The position numbers were made by a program, and so were the translations under genes. Of a DNA stretch of 64,000 nucleotides, positions 20,655 to 30,917 are shown piece after piece. A model generated the notes under the pieces. The model was not told the DNA's origin, made no database searches, and worked only from the letters and a program-made list of their open reading frames with translations. The DNA comes from Pseudomonas brassicacearum subsp. neoaurantiaca (GTDB lineage: Bacteria; Pseudomonadota; Gammaproteobacteria; Pseudomonadales; Pseudomonadaceae), in NCBI RefSeq assembly GCF_013608025.1, contig NZ_VDLV01000010.1, positions 323,400 through 387,399 of the forward strand, in the 5' to 3' direction. Numbering within the stretch: position 1 is the first letter of the stretch; the number at the start of each line of letters is the position of its first letter.

Positions 20655-21137
20655 ATGAGTGCTTTCCACGACCTGAAATTGAAAACCCTGGATGGTCAGG
20701 AGCTTGCTCTGGCGCCGTTCAAGGGGCAAGTCGTGCTGGTGGTCAACGTCGCCTCCAAATGTGGCCTGACGCCTCAGTACGCGGCACTGGAAAATCTCTA
20801 TCAGCAATACAAGGCCCGAGGCTTCAGTGTGCTGGGCCTGCCCTGCAATCAGTTCGCCGGACAGGAGCCTGGAACCGAGCAGGAAATCCAGGAGTTCTGC
20901 AGCCTCAACTATGGTGTGACGTTTCCGTTGGCCAGCAAGCTGGAAGTGAACGGTCCTGACCGTCATCAGCTGTATCGCCTGCTGGCAGGCGAAGGGGCCG
21001 AGTTCCCGGGGGACATCACCTGGAATTTCGAAAAATTCCTGGTCGGCAAGGACGGCCGGGTGCTGGCACGGTTCTCGCCGCGTACTGCGCCGGATGATCC
21101 TGCCGTGATCCAGGCGATCGAGAAAGCGCTGTCCTAA
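20655..21137 (+). CDS. Glutathione peroxidase family protein
   Basis: 160-aa thiol peroxidase that reduces H2O2 or lipid hydroperoxides. The catalytic cysteine is Cys36 in NVASKCGLTPQY, the glutamine lies in LPCNQFAGQEPG and the tryptophan in ITWNFEKFLV, so the peroxidase tetrad is intact. Bacterial members of this type usually take electrons from thioredoxin. I start at the ATG at 20655; the upstream ATG at 20643 would add MEFV only. It stands alone between a terminator and a REP element. Confidence 0.92.
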   Translation: MSAFHDLKLKTLDGQELALAPFKGQVVLVVNVASKCGLTPQYAALENLYQQYKARGFSVLGLPCNQFAGQEPGTEQEIQEFCSLNYGVTFPLASKLEVNGPDRHQLYRLLAGEGAEFPGDITWNFEKFLVGKDGRVLARFSPRTAPDDPAVIQAIEKALS

Positions 21138-21154
21138 GCCATACGCTGAGCCCT

Positions 21155-21249
21155 TGTGGCGAGGGAGCTTGCTCCCGCTGGGCTGCGTAGCAGCCCCGGC
21201 TTTTGGCGGTCGCTGCGCAACCGAGCGGGAGCAAGCTCCCTCGCCACAG
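21155..21249. repeat. REP-like inverted repeat, GTGGCGAGGGAGC family
   Basis: Arms at 21155-21180 and 21224-21249, the same family as 3003 and 11257, after the glutathione peroxidase gene. Confidence 0.85.
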
Positions 21250-21409
21250 GTCTTGCGTCCGGCAGTGCATACGGTTTAAGCCACCCCAACACGATCCTCC
21301 CACATCCTTCTAACCCTTAATCACTCCAATCAATAGTGCTACCCAGCGTTGCGGATGCTCCATATTATCGTCGTCATATCTGACTGCGACCCGTCCCGTG
21401 GAGAGCCCC

Positions 21410-22513
21410 ATGCCTGTACAAGCCCTGTTCAAACCCTTTCATCTCGGCGCCCTCGAGCTGCCGACCCGGGTGGTGATGGCGCCGATGACCCGTTCCTTTT
21501 CGCCGGGTGGCGTACCGAACGCCAAGGTGATCGAGTATTACCGTCGTCGCGCAGCGGCCGGGGTCGGGCTGATCATCACCGAAGGCTCGACGGTCGGCCA
21601 CAAGGCTTCCAACGGCTATTCGAACGTGCCGCACTTCTACGGCGATGCCGCGTTGGCGGGCTGGAAAGAAGTGGTCGATGCCGTGCACGCCGAAGGTGGC
21701 AAGATCGTTCCGCAGTTGTGGCATGTGGGCAGCGTGCGTCGCATCGGGACTGAGCCGGACGCCAGCGTGCCGGGTTATGGCCCGACCGAAAAACTCAAGG
21801 ACGGCCAAGTGGTGGTCCACGGCATGAACCAGGCGGACATCGACGAAGTCATCGCCGCCTTCGCCCAAGCGGCCAAGGACGCCCAGGACATCGGCATGGA
21901 CGGGGTGGAGATCCATGGCGCCCACGGTTATCTGGTTGACCAATTCTTCTGGGAAGGCAGCAACCAGCGCACCGATGGCTACGGCGGCAGCCTCGCCAAT
22001 CGCTCACGTTTCGCCATCGAATTGATCCGTGCGGTGCGTGCGGCCGTGGGCGAGAGTTTCCCGATCATCTTCCGCTTTTCCCAATGGAAACAGCAGGACT
22101 ACACCGCGCGCCTGGTGCAGACGCCAGAAGCGCTGGGTGAATTCCTCAAGCCTTTGGCGGACGCCGGTGTGGATATTTTCCACTGCTCGACACGTCGTTT
22201 CTGGGAACCGGAATTCGAAGGTTCCGAACTGAACCTGGCCGGCTGGACCCGTAAACTTACCGGTAAGCCGACGATCACCGTGGGCAGCGTCGGCCTGGAT
22301 GGCGAGTTCCTGCAATTCATGGTCAACACCGACAAGGTTGCGCAACCGGCCAGCCTGGAAAAACTGCTTGAGCGCCTGAACAAGGAAGAATTCGACTTGG
22401 TCGCGGTAGGCCGTGCGCTGCTGGTGGATCCTGATTGGGCGCAGAAAGTGCGTGAAGGGCGGGAGCAGGATATTTTGCCGTTCAGTCGCGAAGCGTTGAT
22501 GACCTTGGTTTAA
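21410..22513 (+). CDS. Old Yellow Enzyme-family alkene reductase
   Basis: 367-aa FMN-dependent NADH:flavin oxidoreductase reducing activated C=C bonds and nitro or nitrate esters. The TIM-barrel motifs are VVMAPMTRSFSPGG, the substrate-binding HGAHGYLVDQFFW and the phosphate-binding IGLDGEFLQF-like region near the C-terminus, with NQRTDGYGGSLANR. The start is the ATG at 21410 after a GGAGAG ribosome site. Xenobiotic reductases and morphinone reductase are of this class; the substrate is not readable. Confidence 0.9.
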   Translation: MPVQALFKPFHLGALELPTRVVMAPMTRSFSPGGVPNAKVIEYYRRRAAAGVGLIITEGSTVGHKASNGYSNVPHFYGDAALAGWKEVVDAVHAEGGKIVPQLWHVGSVRRIGTEPDASVPGYGPTEKLKDGQVVVHGMNQADIDEVIAAFAQAAKDAQDIGMDGVEIHGAHGYLVDQFFWEGSNQRTDGYGGSLANRSRFAIELIRAVRAAVGESFPIIFRFSQWKQQDYTARLVQTPEALGEFLKPLADAGVDIFHCSTRRFWEPEFEGSELNLAGWTRKLTGKPTITVGSVGLDGEFLQFMVNTDKVAQPASLEKLLERLNKEEFDLVAVGRALLVDPDWAQKVREGREQDILPFSREALMTLV

Positions 22514-22532
22514 GCGGCGCCTGATCCGCCGA

Positions 22533-22606
22533 TATCGCGAGCAAGCTCGCTCCCACATTTGATCTTCAGCGCACTCATTGTGGAAGCGAGCTTGCTCGTG
22601 ATGGCG
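22533..22606. repeat. REP-like inverted repeat, GTGGGAGCGAGC family
   Basis: Two inverted arms between the converging Old Yellow Enzyme and glycosyltransferase genes. The second arm is slightly diverged (GTGGAAGCGAGCTTGCTCGT). Confidence 0.8.
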
Positions 22607-22626
22607 ACCTCAGCATTACCGAATAA

Positions 22627-23802
22627 TCAAAGCATTGTCGGCGCGGCAGGCATTCCCTGCTCGCCCACACAAACGCCGCGCAACTGTGCCTCGAATTGCT
22701 CGACCACCGCCGCCCAGCCCTGGCGCTTGGCGTGCTGCCGCGCATTGAGCCGCACGCACCGCAAGGCCTCGTGCTCTTCCAGCAGCCAACGAGCGGCGTC
22801 GCAGAACGCTTCTTCATCCCCCGGCATTGCCAATACGCCGTTATAGCCATGGCGGATGTGTTGCGCCGCCGCAGCCTGATCGTAGGCCACCACGCCCAGC
22901 CCGGAGGCCAAGGCTTCCAGCACGACATTGCCGAAGGTTTCGGTCAGGCTCGGAAAAATGAACATATCCCCCGATGCGTAATGGGCGGCCAATGCTTCGC
23001 CTCGTTGTGCGCCACAGAAAATGGCTTCGGGCAGTTGCTGTTCGAGGGCGAGACGCTGCGGGCCGTCGCCGACGATGACCAATTGAATCCGTCGCGTCGG
23101 AAAAGCGTTGCGCAGCGTGTCGAAACTGCGCTTTAGCAGCCCCAGGTTTTTCTCCGGCGCCAAGCGTCCCACGTGAATGACCGCAATGTCGTCATCGCCC
23201 AGGCCCCAGCTCTCGCGCAGGGTGGCCGAGCGTTTGGCTGGATGAAACAGCTGGCTGTCGACCCCGCGCGACAACATCGCCACGCGCTCGAAATGCCGGC
23301 GCTCCAGCTCCAGGCGCTGGCTGTGGCTCGGCACCAGGGTCAGGCGGGAGCGGTTGTGAAACCAGCGCAAGTAATGGGTCAGCACCCGGCTCAACAATCC
23401 GAGCCCGTACTGTTGGGTGTATTGCTGGAAGTTGGTGTGGAAGCCGCTGACCACTGAAATGCCCAGGCGCCGCGCCGCTCGCAGGGCCGACAAACCCAGT
23501 GGCCCTTCGGTCGCGATGTACAGCACGTCGGGGCGGTGGCGTTTCCAGCGGCGCAGCAGCTTGTGCATCGAGGACTGCCCCCACTGCAACCCCGGGTACC
23601 CCGGCAACGGCCAGCCTCGACAGAGCAATAGCTGGTCGTCGCTGACTTGGCCGTGATCACCGGCCTGACGGGGGCGAATCAGCTCCACCCGGTGCCCGCG
23701 GGCACGCAAGCCCTCGTAGAGACGGCCGAGGGTGTTGGCTACGCCGTTGATTTCCGGCGCAAAGGTTTCGGTAACGAGGGTGACGTGCAGGTGTGTGGTC
23801 AT
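22627..23802 (-). CDS. GT4-type glycosyltransferase
   Basis: 391-aa retaining glycosyltransferase with two Rossmann-like halves. The N-terminal donor-acceptor part starts LHVTLVTETFAPEINGVANT, and the C-terminal half has IHVGRLAPEKNLGLL and the EX7E-type motif LTETFGNVVLEALASGL. It resembles mannosyltransferases of the GDP-mannose-dependent alpha-mannosyltransferase group. I chose the ATG at 23802; the 32-residue extension upstream is basic and unlike the family. The preceding gene cysZ-like is on the same strand 64 bases away. Confidence 0.88.
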   Translation of the reverse strand: MTTHLHVTLVTETFAPEINGVANTLGRLYEGLRARGHRVELIRPRQAGDHGQVSDDQLLLCRGWPLPGYPGLQWGQSSMHKLLRRWKRHRPDVLYIATEGPLGLSALRAARRLGISVVSGFHTNFQQYTQQYGLGLLSRVLTHYLRWFHNRSRLTLVPSHSQRLELERRHFERVAMLSRGVDSQLFHPAKRSATLRESWGLGDDDIAVIHVGRLAPEKNLGLLKRSFDTLRNAFPTRRIQLVIVGDGPQRLALEQQLPEAIFCGAQRGEALAAHYASGDMFIFPSLTETFGNVVLEALASGLGVVAYDQAAAAQHIRHGYNGVLAMPGDEEAFCDAARWLLEEHEALRCVRLNARQHAKRQGWAAVVEQFEAQLRGVCVGEQGMPAAPTML

Positions 23803-23866
23803 GACCCCAGTGTCGACCGGGGCCGTTTCGTCATTGTGACGCCAGCATGATGGATTTGTGACCGGC

Positions 23867-24622
23867 TCAGCCCTGTCGTGCCAACGCCGTCTCGGCACCT
23901 TGTTCGCGGACCCAGAACAACGTCGCCCCGGCCACCGCCGCCGGCATCATCAGCACGTTGACCACCGGGATCAGCAACACGAGGTACACGCTGCCGCCAA
24001 AGCCCAGGCTCTGCCAGCGTTTCTCCCGCAGCCAGGCGAGCATTTCATTCCAGCCCAGCTTGTGGTTGTCCGCCGGGTAGTCGATGTACTGGATCGCCAT
24101 CATCCAGATGCCGAACAGCAACCACAGCGGCGCGGCCACGATGTTGATCACCGGGATGAACGACAGCACGAACAGGCCCAGGGCACGCGGTAGGAAATAG
24201 CCGAGCTTGCGCGCTTCCCGGGCCAGTGTCCGCGGGATCATGGCGATCAGTTCGCCCCAACTGAACGCCGGGAAATCATCTGTGCCACGCACCACCACTT
24301 CGACTTTCTCGGCGAGGAAGCCGTTGAACGGCGCAGCGATGATATTGGCGAGCATGGTGAAGGTGAAAAACACCATCAGCGCTACAAGGACGACGAACAG
24401 CGGCCAGAGGATGTAACTGAGGAAACCCAGCCAATCCGGCAGCGAAGGCATCAATGTATCGACCCACAGGCTGAACTGGTGGCCAGCCAGGTAGATCAAC
24501 CCGACGAACAGCACGAGGTTGATCGCCAGGGGCAGCAGCACAAACAGCCGCAGGCCGGGGCTCAAGACCAGTTTGAGGCCCTCTCGCAAGTATTGCGGGC
24601 CGGACAGGACGGGGGCGGGCAT
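23867..24622 (-). CDS. cysZ: CysZ sulfate transporter (EI24 family)
   Basis: Inner-membrane protein of 251 aa that imports sulfate for assimilation. Hydrophobic segments appear near residues 25-50, 65-95, 140-180 and 205-235, with the EI24/CysZ signature around [17 protein letters not shown] and the later [18 protein letters not shown]. Pseudomonas CysZ is a well-studied member of this fold. It faces trxB across about 308 bases. Confidence 0.9.
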   Translation of the reverse strand: MPAPVLSGPQYLREGLKLVLSPGLRLFVLLPLAINLVLFVGLIYLAGHQFSLWVDTLMPSLPDWLGFLSYILWPLFVVLVALMVFFTFTMLANIIAAPFNGFLAEKVEVVVRGTDDFPAFSWGELIAMIPRTLAREARKLGYFLPRALGLFVLSFIPVINIVAAPLWLLFGIWMMAIQYIDYPADNHKLGWNEMLAWLREKRWQSLGFGGSVYLVLLIPVVNVLMMPAAVAGATLFWVREQGAETALARQG

Positions 24623-25893
<1,271 letters not shown>

Positions 25894-25905
25894 TTCATCG
25901 GGCAC

Positions 25906-25933
25906 AAAAAAAACCGGCTTCGGCCGGTTTTTT
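25906..25933. terminator. Rho-independent terminator after trxB
   Basis: AAAACCGGCTTCGGCCGGTT forms a stable stem with runs of A before it and T after it, so it can act on both strands. Confidence 0.93.
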
Positions 25934-25972
25934 AATGCCTGTCACATGACCAACGGGTGGATGCCGAGCCCT

Positions 25973-26062
25973 TGTGGGAGCGAGCTTGCTCGCGATGACG
26001 GTGTGTCAGTCAACATAGATGTTGGCTGACCTGACGCTATCGCGAGCAAGCTCGCTCCCACA
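25973..26062. repeat. REP-like inverted repeat, GTGGGAGCGAGC family
   Basis: Full inverted pair, arms at 25973-25998 and 26038-26062, between trxB and the aminotransferase. Confidence 0.85.
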
Positions 26063-26092
26063 GGTTCTGTGTGTGGTCAGAAACAATGCATC

Positions 26093-27343
26093 TCAGGCCA
26101 GTTCCGCCAGGCACGCTTCCAGGATATCCAATCCCTCTTCCAACACGGCCGGCTCGGTCGTCAACGGTGCCAGCAGCCGGATGATATGCCGCGATTTCCC
26201 GCTGGGCATCAACAGCAAACCCGACTCCCGCGCCGAGGCCAGCAATTGCGTCAGTTGGGCCGGAGCTGGGGTGCCGTCGGCGTGGGCCAGTTCGATCCCG
26301 CGCATCGCACCGACGCCGGTCAGGCGGCCCAGGTAAGGCGTCAGGCCGCGACGGCGCCAGGATTCGTAGCGGCTTACTATGGCCTCCTCCTGGCGCGCCC
26401 CCCAGGCCCGCAGGTTCGTGTCGGTCATCTCGTCCAGGGTCGCCAGCGCGGCGGCGCAGGCGATAGGGTTGCCCGAGTAGGTGCCGCCGAGGCCGCCCTT
26501 GGGCAGGTTGTCCATCAAGGCCTTGCGTCCCATTACTGCCCCCAACGGGACACCACCGGCGATGCTCTTGCCCAGCAGGATCAGGTCGGGCTCGATGCCC
26601 AGTCGCGAAAATGCAAAGCGCTGGCCGGTGCGACCGAAACCGGACTGGATCTCATCGATGATCAGCACGATGCCTTTGTCGTCGCAGAACTGTCGCAGCG
26701 CCTGGGCGAAATCCACATCCATCGCCAGGAAGCCGGCTTCACCCTGCACCGGCTCGACGATAAAGCAGGCCACATCGTTCACATCAATCTCGACGCTGAA
26801 CAACCGGTCCATGGCTTGCAAGGCCTCGGCGCACGTCACGCCGTTGTCCTGGCTAGGGTAGGGCAGGTGATAGACAGGCCCGGGCAGTACGCCGACTTTC
26901 TGCTTATAAGGGGCGACCTTGCCGTTGAGATTGAGTGTGGCCAGGGTTCGACCATGGAAACCGCCATCAAAGGCGATGACGGCAGTGCGACCCGTGGCGC
27001 CGCGCACAATCTTGAGCGCATTTTCCGCCGCTTCGGCGCCGCTGTTGGTGAGCATGCCGCTCACTGGGTAATCCACCGGGATAAACGCTGCCAGGCGCTT
27101 CATCAAATCGAGATAAGGCTTGTGAGGGGCGGCATTGAATGCGTAATGGGTCAGCCGGGTGGCTTGGTCGCGGATGGCCTCGACGATGCCCGGGTGACAA
27201 TGGCCTAGGTTCAATACACCGATGCCCCCGACGAAGTCGATGTAGCGTTTGCCATCGGTGTCCCAGACTTCGGCGTTTTTTCCATGGCTGAGGTTGATAG
27301 GGTGAACGAAGGAAATCGATTGGCTGATGGTTTCGCGGCTCAT
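26093..27343 (-). CDS. Class III PLP aminotransferase (GabT-like)
   Basis: 416-aa fold-type I aminotransferase close to 4-aminobutyrate and 2-aminoadipate transaminases. The core is TNSGAEAAENALKIVRG, DGGFHGRTLATLNLNG, IVEPVQGEAGF, IDEIQSGFGRTG and the PLP-lysine LLGKSIAGGVPLGAVMG. The ATG at 27343 gives the family-like start; the 74-residue upstream frame runs into a REP element and is rejected. A P. putida homologue has been assigned to 2-aminoadipate in lysine breakdown, so the substrate here is open. Confidence 0.9.
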   Translation of the reverse strand: MSRETISQSISFVHPINLSHGKNAEVWDTDGKRYIDFVGGIGVLNLGHCHPGIVEAIRDQATRLTHYAFNAAPHKPYLDLMKRLAAFIPVDYPVSGMLTNSGAEAAENALKIVRGATGRTAVIAFDGGFHGRTLATLNLNGKVAPYKQKVGVLPGPVYHLPYPSQDNGVTCAEALQAMDRLFSVEIDVNDVACFIVEPVQGEAGFLAMDVDFAQALRQFCDDKGIVLIIDEIQSGFGRTGQRFAFSRLGIEPDLILLGKSIAGGVPLGAVMGRKALMDNLPKGGLGGTYSGNPIACAAALATLDEMTDTNLRAWGARQEEAIVSRYESWRRRGLTPYLGRLTGVGAMRGIELAHADGTPAPAQLTQLLASARESGLLLMPSGKSRHIIRLLAPLTTEPAVLEEGLDILEACLAELA

Positions 27344-27480
27344 GGGTGACGGCTCGGACGAAGAAATATTTGCGTTATCTAAGCCGCGAGCAGCAGCGCC
27401 CGGCAAACGAAATAAAGTTGCCGGGTCAATCATAAAAGTCGGGATGTGCTGAGGCGCCACTGATTTGGGATGCGCAACCC

Positions 27481-27589
27481 GTGGCGAGGGAGCTTGCTCC
27501 CACTCCAGCGCGAAGCGCTGGTCTCGGGCTGCGGCGCAGCTACTTTTATGATGCTGCGCACTCAAGCGGGAGCAAGCTCCCTCGCCACA
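27481..27589. repeat. REP-like inverted repeat, GTGGCGAGGGAGC family
   Basis: Arms at 27481-27503 and 27566-27589 with a longer, GC-rich centre. It lies between the aminotransferase and the hopJ end. Confidence 0.83.
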
Positions 27590-27623
27590 AAAGCGGGTTT
27601 CGACATGGGGGCGATTGTGTCGT

Positions 27624-27962
27624 TCAGCGCCGCTGCAGCGGCTGCGCCTCGAATGTCACGCCGGCCAAGCCGTGGGCCATCAATGCGCGGATATTGCCGT
27701 GGTCGCTACCCTCGGGCGTGTTCAGCACCGAGCGATAATGTTCGCCGAATGCCAGCAGCGCCTCTTCGTCGCTCAAGCCTTCAAGCAGAGCCAGGCCAAG
27801 GGTCTTGCAGGAGCCTTCGTTCTGCCCGGCGGCGTTCACGACGCCGCCGTTGTTGAAAGCTTGGGGCTGGTATTCGTAGCCTTCGGCAATAAAAGCCAGG
27901 GTGTCAGCGAAAGCATGTTCACCGCTCTTGAGGCTGGCGCGAAAGGTGTTCAGGTCAGGCAT
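27624..27962 (-). CDS. HopJ-family protein
   Basis: 112-aa protein of the family annotated HopJ type III effector. The name derives from a P. syringae locus, yet homologues occur in strains and genera without a type III system, as here where no secretion or hrp box is visible. The start MPDLNTFRASLKSGEHAF at 27962 is family-like. It overlaps the DUF1244 gene by 8 bases at the end of the folate-like operon, so a housekeeping role is more likely than translocation. Confidence 0.85.
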   Translation of the reverse strand: MPDLNTFRASLKSGEHAFADTLAFIAEGYEYQPQAFNNGGVVNAAGQNEGSCKTLGLALLEGLSDEEALLAFGEHYRSVLNTPEGSDHGNIRALMAHGLAGVTFEAQPLQRR

Positions 27963-28251
27963 TGGGATTTCCTTTGGCGAACGCCGCTTGCTGTTCGGCG
28001 CTGGCTTCTTTCTGGTATTGGGCTTTCCATTCGGCATAGGGCATGCCGTAGACAACTTCGCGCGCGTCATCGAGGCTGACCTCGATCTGGCGCTCGTCGG
28101 CGGCGGCCTTGTACCACTTGGACAGGCAGTTGCGGCAAAAACCGGCGAGGTTCATCAGGTCGATGTTCTGCACATCCTTGCGGCTGTCCAGGTGGGCCAC
28201 CAGCCGACGGAAAGCGGCGGCTTCGAGTTCGAGGCGTTGTTGATCGTTCAT
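27955..28251 (-). CDS. DUF1244 protein
   Basis: 98-aa cytoplasmic helical protein of unknown function. It has the conserved NLAGFCRNCLSKWYKAAA with two cysteines and the later GMPYAEWKAQYQ. Widespread in proteobacteria. It lies between folX and hopJ on one strand. Confidence 0.88.
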   Translation of the reverse strand: MNDQQRLELEAAAFRRLVAHLDSRKDVQNIDLMNLAGFCRNCLSKWYKAAADERQIEVSLDDAREVVYGMPYAEWKAQYQKEASAEQQAAFAKGNPNA

Positions 28252-28348
28252 GGGAATCTCTGCGAGACAGCTTCAAGCGGCGAGCTTCAAGCTGCGAGTT
28301 GGATTGTCTTGGCCAGGCTTGAAGTCTACCGCTTGACGCGTCCAGCGA

Positions 28349-28729
28349 CTACGAAGCTGTCCGGCTTGCCGCGAGGGTAATCGACACGGACTCGGCGAAG
28401 CGCAAGGCGTGCGGCTTGTCGACTTCGACCTCGGCGTACAGCACCGACTCGTTGGCCATGACCAGGTCGAGCAATTCCTGGGTCAGGCGTTCGAGCAGGG
28501 CGAAGCGGTTGCCTTCCACATGGGCGATGATCGCCTTGGTGATGGTGCGGTAGTTCAGGGCATGGTCGATGTCGTTGTCGCGCACGGCCTCTTGCGCCGC
28601 ATAGAGGATGGTCAGGTTGATCAACACATCCTGTTTGTTGAGGATCTCGTCTTCATTGATCCCGATGAACGTACGCAGGCGCAGATCCTTGACCTTGATG
28701 CGCGCCATGGCGGGCTGAAGTTGTGGCAT
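28349..28729 (-). CDS. folX: Dihydroneopterin triphosphate 2'-epimerase FolX
   Basis: 126-aa tunnelling-fold enzyme that epimerises dihydroneopterin triphosphate to dihydromonapterin triphosphate. It fits FolX rather than the aldolase FolB because of the [12 protein letters not shown] start, [24 protein letters not shown] and [13 protein letters not shown], which match E. coli FolX closely. It is directly downstream of folE (stop-start touching) and after folM, giving the set needed for tetrahydromonapterin, the cofactor of phenylalanine hydroxylase in pseudomonads. Confidence 0.93.
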   Translation of the reverse strand: MPQLQPAMARIKVKDLRLRTFIGINEDEILNKQDVLINLTILYAAQEAVRDNDIDHALNYRTITKAIIAHVEGNRFALLERLTQELLDLVMANESVLYAEVEVDKPHALRFAESVSITLAASRTAS

Positions 28730-29287
28730 TTATTGGCTCCGTCGAATCAATTGCAGGAATTCCTGGCGGGTGTTGCTGGACTCGCGAAAAGCGCCAAGCA
28801 TCACCGAAGTGTTCATGGTCGAGTTCTGTTTCTCGACACCGCGCATCATCATGCACATGTGCTGGGCTTCGATCACCACCGCCACGCCGGCGGCCTGGGT
28901 GACTTGCTGCACCGCGTCGGCGATTTGCCGGGTGAGGTTTTCCTGGATTTGCAGGCGGCGGGCGAACATGTCCACCAACCGGGCGATCTTCGACAGCCCC
29001 AGGACCTTGCCCGTAGGAATATAAGCCACATGGGCCTTGCCGATGAAGGGCAACAGGTGATGTTCGCACAGCGAATAAAGCTCGATGTTGGCGACGATCA
29101 CCATTTCGTCGCTGTCGGAGGAAAACAGGGCGCCGTTGACGATCTGCTCGACGCTCTGCCCATAACCATGGCAAAGGTATTCCATGGCCTTGGCGGCGCG
29201 CACCGGCGTGTCCAGCAGGCCTTCGCGCTCCGGGTCTTCGCCCAGGCCGATCAGGATCTCGCGGTAATGCTGGGGCGAAAGGGCCAT
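28730..29287 (-). CDS. folE: GTP cyclohydrolase I FolE
   Basis: Converts GTP to dihydroneopterin triphosphate, the entry step of pterin synthesis; 185 aa. The zinc and active-site motifs are [34 protein letters not shown] and [18 protein letters not shown] start at the ATG at 29287 ([12 protein letters not shown]), 20 bases after the folM stop; the longer open frame through folM is a shadow. P. putida has a folE induced by blue light, which matters here because a photoreceptor cluster lies 1.6 kb upstream. Confidence 0.95.
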   Translation of the reverse strand: MALSPQHYREILIGLGEDPEREGLLDTPVRAAKAMEYLCHGYGQSVEQIVNGALFSSDSDEMVIVANIELYSLCEHHLLPFIGKAHVAYIPTGKVLGLSKIARLVDMFARRLQIQENLTRQIADAVQQVTQAAGVAVVIEAQHMCMMMRGVEKQNSTMNTSVMLGAFRESSNTRQEFLQLIRRSQ

Positions 29288-29307
29288 GGTGCTTCCTCGG
29301 AACAGGA

Positions 29308-30018
29308 CTATTTGATGTGCCGCCCGCCGTTGAGGGTCAGGGTCGTGCCGGTGACGTAAGGATTGTCGAGCAAGTAGCGCAGGCTTTGGTAAATCACTTC
29401 GCTGCCAGGTTCGATGCCCAGCGCGGATTTGGCCAGGGCCTTGGCGCGGTAGGTCGCATCGTCGTCGGGATTGAACAGTAGCAGGGCCGGGGCGATGCCG
29501 TTGACCTTGATGGCCGGTGCGTATTTCGCCGCGAAAGAAAGCGTGAGGCTTTCCAGGCCAGCCTTGGTGGCGCAATAGGCGATGTGCTTGCTGCTGCCCT
29601 TGCGCGTCACGTCATCACTGATGTGCACGATATCCGCCGGCACCGAGCGCTGCAGCAAATCGGCACAGTGCAGGTTGATCAAATAGGGCGCGAGCATGTG
29701 GACGCCGAACATGGCGCTGAAGGCCGCGGCTTCGTTGCCCGGGGATTCGGCGAGCCAGGCCGAGGCGTTGTGCACGATGGCGCGCAATTGACCGGTGTGC
29801 TGCTTGAGCTGTTCGATGAAGGCCAGGATCCCGGACTCACTGGAAAAGTCGGCGAACAGTACCGTCGCCCCCGAGTCCCGTAGCGCTTGCACGCCTGGGC
29901 GTTCGGTGCGGTACGTGGCGATGACCGGGTGGCCGTCCTCCAGCAAGCGTCGGGCACAGTGCAGGCCGACGCGTTGGGCTGCGCCAGTGATCAGGATCGG
30001 AGCGGTGGCGCTGGGCAT
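29308..30018 (-). CDS. folM: Dihydromonapterin reductase FolM
   Basis: 236-aa short-chain reductase that makes tetrahydromonapterin with NADPH. The nucleotide-binding motif is [16 protein letters not shown], the conserved asparagine stretch IVHNASAW and the active-site [11 protein letters not shown] (Tyr-X3-Lys). FolM is separated from plain SDRs by the pterin-binding context and its fixed place before folE and folX. First gene of the leftward pterin operon. Confidence 0.92.
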   Translation of the reverse strand: MPSATAPILITGAAQRVGLHCARRLLEDGHPVIATYRTERPGVQALRDSGATVLFADFSSESGILAFIEQLKQHTGQLRAIVHNASAWLAESPGNEAAAFSAMFGVHMLAPYLINLHCADLLQRSVPADIVHISDDVTRKGSSKHIAYCATKAGLESLTLSFAAKYAPAIKVNGIAPALLLFNPDDDATYRAKALAKSALGIEPGSEVIYQSLRYLLDNPYVTGTTLTLNGGRHIK

Positions 30019-30141
30019 GGGACGGCTCGGTTCGCGGCAGAAGCAAAACTATAACAGCGACGGCGGGTACGTCCTATGAACAAGGGAAAATCCAGCGCCC
30101 GATTCGGTTTCCCTCACGGGCCCTGGCTTGCGTCCATGGTG

Positions 30142-30702
30142 TCAACGATTCTGCGCGGCCGGCAATGGCCGCTGTGGTGCACCCGCCAGCCAACTCGCCA
30201 ATAAATGAGTCGACATCGGGATAAACAAATAGACCATCAGCGGCGTCAGGATGAGCGTACTGATTAAAACCCGGCTCAACAGGCCCAGTTCGCCGAGTAA
30301 CGGTCCCAACAGGAAATTGAACAATAACGAAACAGGAAAGAACGCCAGCCAGATCGCCACGGCCTGCTTCCAGCGTGGCGGGCGTTGGCCGATCGTGCCG
30401 AACCAGCCGTCGATGCCTCGCACCCGGTGTTCAGAGGGATCGGCAAACAGTTCGCTGCCGCGTCCCAGCCAGGCCGTGCGCGAGGCTGAATGCTCCCACG
30501 CATGCAGCGTCTGCTCGTCGGCAAATCTGAAAATGATCTGGAATTCGTCGTCTTCGGGCGGCGGTGCGAGCACGCCGGAGCCCAGGTAGCCGGGAAAATC
30601 GGTTGCCAGTTGCTCGCCTTCACGCAACCAGGCGATCAGGTCCTGATAGCGTCCGTTGGCGACGCGGCGCGCGACCATCAAGGTGACGGGTGAGGTAGAC
30701 AT
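30142..30702 (-). CDS. ABM-domain membrane protein
   Basis: 186-aa protein with an N-terminal antibiotic-biosynthesis-monooxygenase-like ferredoxin fold (about residues 5-95, with LGSGVLAPPPEDDEFQIIFRFADEQ) and a C-terminal pair of transmembrane helices (about 120-170). Such two-part proteins are common in Pseudomonas and their role is unknown. A TGTACA half-site like that of LitR/PplR regulators sits 13 bases before the start, in front of the divergent regulator gene. Confidence 0.8.
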   Translation of the reverse strand: MSTSPVTLMVARRVANGRYQDLIAWLREGEQLATDFPGYLGSGVLAPPPEDDEFQIIFRFADEQTLHAWEHSASRTAWLGRGSELFADPSEHRVRGIDGWFGTIGQRPPRWKQAVAIWLAFFPVSLLFNFLLGPLLGELGLLSRVLISTLILTPLMVYLFIPMSTHLLASWLAGAPQRPLPAAQNR

Positions 30703-30714
30703 TTTGTATCTCCA

Positions 30715-30720
30715 TGTACA
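30715..30720. promoter_or_regulatory. TGTACA half-site between the ABM gene and the LitR-type gene
   Basis: PplR1 of P. putida binds a direct repeat of TRTACA and TGTAYA with a 12-base gap. Only one good half (TGTACA, palindromic) is present here; the partner 18 bases away matches 4 of 6. Weak evidence. Confidence 0.25.
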
Positions 30721-30857
30721 AGCGCAACGCTCCGGATAAGAGCTTCGCGGGAAACGCCCCCAAGGGTAGTGGGTTGCGTTTAGTCACAAAGGGCAAAGCA
30801 AGGATTATTCCTTGTCGAGCAAAAAACAACAAATTCGCAAGCCGACCTAATTTGTCC

Positions 30858-30888
30858 TTGTAATGACAGGGTTGCGAGGGAGTAATAT
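30858..30888 (+). promoter_or_regulatory. Possible MerR-type promoter of the LitR-like gene
   Basis: A -35-like TTGTAA at 30858 and a -10-like TAATAT at 30883 are 19 bases apart. Stretched 19-20 base spacers are usual at MerR-family promoters, so autoregulation is plausible, but both boxes are weak. Confidence 0.3.
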
Positions 30889-30917
30889 GAGACACATTCT
30901 TATGTCGGGAACTCGGA

